Below are positions 5,225 to 7,650 of a stretch of 7,650 nt of DNA, in pieces. Source of the stretch: Bacillota bacterium (lineage in GTDB: Bacteria > Bacillota > Clostridia > Lachnospirales > Cellulosilyticaceae); contig JAEXBC010000387.1 of the NCBI GenBank assembly GCA_023457875.1, positions 1 through 7,650 of the forward strand, written 5' to 3'. Each line of letters opens with the position of its first letter. The first letter of the stretch is position 1. The notes under the pieces were generated by a model. It did no database searches. It was not told where the DNA came from and worked only from the letters and a program-made list of their open reading frames with translations. The translations under genes were made by a program, and so were the position numbers.

Positions 5225-5952
5225 AACGGTTTCCTCGATTCTATTGCCTGCTTGATGCCGCCTCTATAGCCTCTGGACAAAGGAACTACTAATTCATTGG
5301 TTAATTTAATCATATTGTCTGCTAGGGCGATACTTACAATTTTTCTGGAATTAACAATAAAACTTCTGTGACAGCGTATGAATTGTTCGCCTAATGTTTG
5401 TTGCAGATTATCTACGGTATTAGCAAATGCATACTCCTCACTTAATGTGCGTAGGTACAACTTTCTTTTACGTGCTTCAAAATAATAAATTTTGTGATAG
5501 GGGATATACTGCACTTCGCCTTTGGTTTCTATCTGAAAGATGTGTTGGCCGCTATGCTCCTCCTGTCTTTCAATAAAATCCACCAAGAATTCTTTAAGTA
5601 CCCTATTCATATGATTTTCTTCTATAGGACGTAATAGTAACGAAGTTGCCTTAATACTTGGCTTCATATAAGTCATAGGGGAAATAGCCATATTAGCGAT
5701 AATTAGTAAGAACGCCTCCTTCTCGGTGCGTCTTATACGTGCTAGTTCATCTATTGCACCCCTTCTTGTGACATCAAAGATAAGAAGGTCAATGCCATTA
5801 CGTTTCTCCATACAACGCTTAAAAGCTTCAAGGGTGGTATAGAAACGCAAATCCCACTTCTCCTCACTGATGAGTGGAATAATATCCCCTATGATTTTCT
5901 TTATTTTCTTAATCTCTTCATCCTCTTCACAATACACAACCATAGAAATCAT
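5221..5952 (-). CDS. LytTR-family response regulator with atypical receiver
   Basis: A 243-residue transcription regulator. The receiver-like domain (about 1-125) has the acidic patch E9-E10-D11 and a phospho-acceptor candidate D60 in 'LLIFDVT'. The usual Ser/Thr of strand 4 is replaced (IIANMA, 84-89), and the conserved Lys-Pro after strand 5 is R108-P109, so phosphorylation control may be lost or changed. The DNA-binding LytTR domain (about 138-238) is complete, with the hallmark F190-I-R-C-H-R-S-F-I-V-N-S and 'VPLSRGY' near 227-233. The ATG at 5952 has GGAGAAGGG upstream; another in-frame Met sits at residue 4. It lies 21 bases after EssC and overlaps the next gene by four. No histidine kinase is nearby. 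It is the likely controller of the locus, but its target sites are not proved. Confidence 0.92.
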   Translation of the reverse strand: MISMVVYCEEDEEIKKIKKIIGDIIPLISEEKWDLRFYTTLEAFKRCMEKRNGIDLLIFDVTRRGAIDELARIRRTEKEAFLLIIANMAISPMTYMKPSIKATSLLLRPIEENHMNRVLKEFLVDFIERQEEHSGQHIFQIETKGEVQYIPYHKIYYFEARKRKLYLRTLSEEYAFANTVDNLQQTLGEQFIRCHRSFIVNSRKIVSIALADNMIKLTNELVVPLSRGYRGGIKQAIESRKPL

Positions 5953-5973
5953 ATTAACCCTTCTCCAAACCTT

Positions 5974-7650
5974 CTATAGTTTTACCATTGGGATAACTAC
6001 CCTTTGTGTCTTTTCCTCCTCATTGGTAGAGGGGATCATACCAATTCCCGCCTTTTGAACCTTGCTTTGCTGCATATAAGGTATATAACTAAACTCAAAT
6101 ACTCTTTGCGCAGAGACATTACCACCCAAATGAATACCGGCCTTTGCCCTTACTAAATGCTCATAGATCGGCTTACCTACCACCTCTATATACCCATCCT
6201 GATTATAGGCGCATATCCAAAATACATTGTGCAAATAGCCCTTGTCTGTAATATTTTGCAAAAATCCACTCATGTCTTGCACACCTTCGCTAGGTTTATA
6301 CGCATGCTTAACAAATTCAATTAAATCTGCCACAAAGATAAATACCTTTTGCTCCTGTTGCATCCTTTCAAAGATTTCTTCATCCTCTATACCTTCTTTA
6401 AGCCACTCATTTTTCTTTTGATTCCTTGGTATAAATAGTTTTTTTAGCTTAAGGCAATAGGCATACAGTTCTTCATCCGTTGCAATGTAATCTATTGTTT
6501 GGTCTTGCGTTTTTAATGCTTCATACTCTTTTTGATAATCTATAATGACTAGCTGAGCATTTTTCTTCATTGCCGCCAACATCATGAGCTTCATGAGGTT
6601 GGACTTACCCGTTCTTGCCTTACCAGAGATGATGTAGCTATAAATATGTTTTAGGGCTATGCCATAAATACTTGCATCTGCCATATCGTAGCCTAATGGC
6701 AGGTAAGCTGAAGAGCCCAACATTTTTTGAACATCCTCTAGTTCCACAAACTCTTTCCAAAGGGGTTTTTCAGGAATTTCAGGAATGGCCTTTGCGCGTT
6801 TTCCTTTCCATTCATTTCGTAGCTTCACGCATCTAGCATCTATAAGCTCCATACGTTTATAGTCATCTGCTGCCGGAAGCGCTAGAGCTGTTTGAAATTC
6901 AAGTATATCCTCGCCTACCTCAGCAAGCCCCCTACCTTTAACCCCTACTTCAGGAAGTACCGATAAATGCATATTCCTCATAACATCTGCGTATTGGAAC
7001 TTATCATTCATCTCAAGGCTGATCACCTTTCGGATATTATCTGCTACTCTAGAGGGGATTTCCATTGCACCAAATCCAGAAGCGGTAAGTACTAAGAAAA
7101 TACCATAACCCACCCCATCTCTGGATAGTTGCAGTAAAAGGTCATCATACTTGCTACTTGTTTTATTCCTAAAGTCGGCCACATTATCTATTGCTAATAT
7201 TATAGCTGGAAGCTTAACTCCTTTTGCCCCAACATACTGACTATAGCTTCCTCCTCTTAATAGATTTTTGCGCTCTTCTAGTAGTTGCATCATCATATTA
7301 AAGAGCTTATCTAGGCGGCTTTCTTCATTTTCAAATACAATGCCCCCTACTTGAGGTGCTTTTTCAAAGGCAGCTAACATCTTACTACTATAATCAATGC
7401 CATATATATGGATATATTCTGCTGAGTAATGATTAACGAGCTGATAGATGAAGCTTTGTAAGAAGGTGCTCTTACCACTTGCAACAATGCCACAGATTGC
7501 TAAGTGACCTATTTCAGCAAGATCTATCTTAAGTGGCATCTGTGCTTGATTAACAGGATCATCGCAGAGTCCTACTTCAACTTGTAAGCTCCATTTATGT
7601 TGTTCACCACTAGTGATGGTCTCTTCTCTATACTTTTCTAAGTCACTCAT
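5974..7650 (-). CDS. essC: EssC, T7SS membrane ATPase (C-terminal part, cut by window edge)
   Basis: The last 558 residues of the EssC secretion motor, open to the window edge; the Met at 7650 is inside the protein, not its start. EssC is normally about 1,400-1,500 residues, with FHA domains, two membrane segments and three FtsK/SpoIIIE-type ATPase domains. The visible part holds the second and third. Domain 2 begins 'GHLAICGIVASGKST' with Walker A G54-IVAS-G59-K60-S61 and a Walker B at 149-156 (hydrophobic, D155, then N156). Domain 3 has Walker A G343-KART-G348-K349-S350 and a weaker Walker B around V436-D442. The usual acidic residue after the Walker B Asp is replaced in both, consistent with these domains binding substrate signals rather than driving hydrolysis. 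'GLCDDP' at 27-32 matches the EssC linker pattern. It heads the visible operon. Confidence 0.95.
   Translation of the reverse strand: MSDLEKYREETITSGEQHKWSLQVEVGLCDDPVNQAQMPLKIDLAEIGHLAICGIVASGKSTFLQSFIYQLVNHYSAEYIHIYGIDYSSKMLAAFEKAPQVGGIVFENEESRLDKLFNMMMQLLEERKNLLRGGSYSQYVGAKGVKLPAIILAIDNVADFRNKTSSKYDDLLLQLSRDGVGYGIFLVLTASGFGAMEIPSRVADNIRKVISLEMNDKFQYADVMRNMHLSVLPEVGVKGRGLAEVGEDILEFQTALALPAADDYKRMELIDARCVKLRNEWKGKRAKAIPEIPEKPLWKEFVELEDVQKMLGSSAYLPLGYDMADASIYGIALKHIYSYIISGKARTGKSNLMKLMMLAAMKKNAQLVIIDYQKEYEALKTQDQTIDYIATDEELYAYCLKLKKLFIPRNQKKNEWLKEGIEDEEIFERMQQEQKVFIFVADLIEFVKHAYKPSEGVQDMSGFLQNITDKGYLHNVFWICAYNQDGYIEVVGKPIYEHLVRAKAGIHLGGNVSAQRVFEFSYIPYMQQSKVQKAGIGMIPSTNEEEKTQRVVIPMVKL

Noticed and set aside
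5870..6058. Plus-strand open frame of 62 codons across the EssC/LytTR junction
   Set aside because: Antisense to two confident genes; the composition (Ile/Ser/Phe-rich) follows from the opposite strand.
1..7650. LXG toxin, immunity gene, EssA/EssB/EsaA, transposon, CRISPR or tRNA
   Set aside because: No matching reading frame, repeat array or cloverleaf was seen. These T7SS parts may lie outside the window.

Overview
The window carries one strand of tightly packed genes, all read on the minus strand (from base 7650 towards base 1). They form the central part of a Bacillota-type (T7SSb, Ess/Yuk-like) type VII secretion locus. Low GC, strong AGGAGG-type ribosome sites, overlapping gene ends and an EssC/EsaB/WXG100 gene set point to a low-GC Gram-positive, most likely one of the Clostridia (Lachnospirales-like). 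The species cannot be fixed from this sequence.

Layout in transcription order: the C-terminal two ATPase domains of EssC, cut by the window edge (7650-5974); a LytTR-type response regulator with an altered receiver (5952-5221); a 225-residue protein that resembles the EspG family of actinobacterial ESX systems (5224-4547); the ubiquitin-like EsaB/YukD (4560-4312); a 96-base intergenic control region; a 119-residue helical protein without a WXG motif (4215-3856); three divergent WXG100 proteins in tandem (3845-3531, 3517-3179, 3169/3172-2858); a lipoprotein with an exported VWA domain, a membrane segment and a cytoplasmic FHA domain (2821-1283); a PP2C Ser/Thr phosphatase (1258/1261-521); a second, 124-base control region; a canonical WXG100 protein (396-97); and the first 15 codons of another WXG100 protein (45-1). 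No gap exceeds 300 bases, and the plus strand has no convincing gene.

Inferred working model: EssC drives export of the WXG100 proteins, EsaB and the EspG-like protein act in the cytoplasm as accessory or chaperone factors, and the LytTR protein controls transcription. The VWA-FHA protein and PP2C suggest control by Ser/Thr phosphorylation, although no kinase lies in the window. EssA, EssB, EsaA and any LXG-type toxin are also absent and may lie outside.

The most interesting signals are a 15-of-16-base element shared by the only two sizeable intergenic regions (one copy forms half of a 24-bp inverted repeat centred about 61 bases upstream of a predicted start), an EspG-like gene in a T7SSb setting, and the VWA-membrane-FHA lipoprotein paired with a phosphatase.
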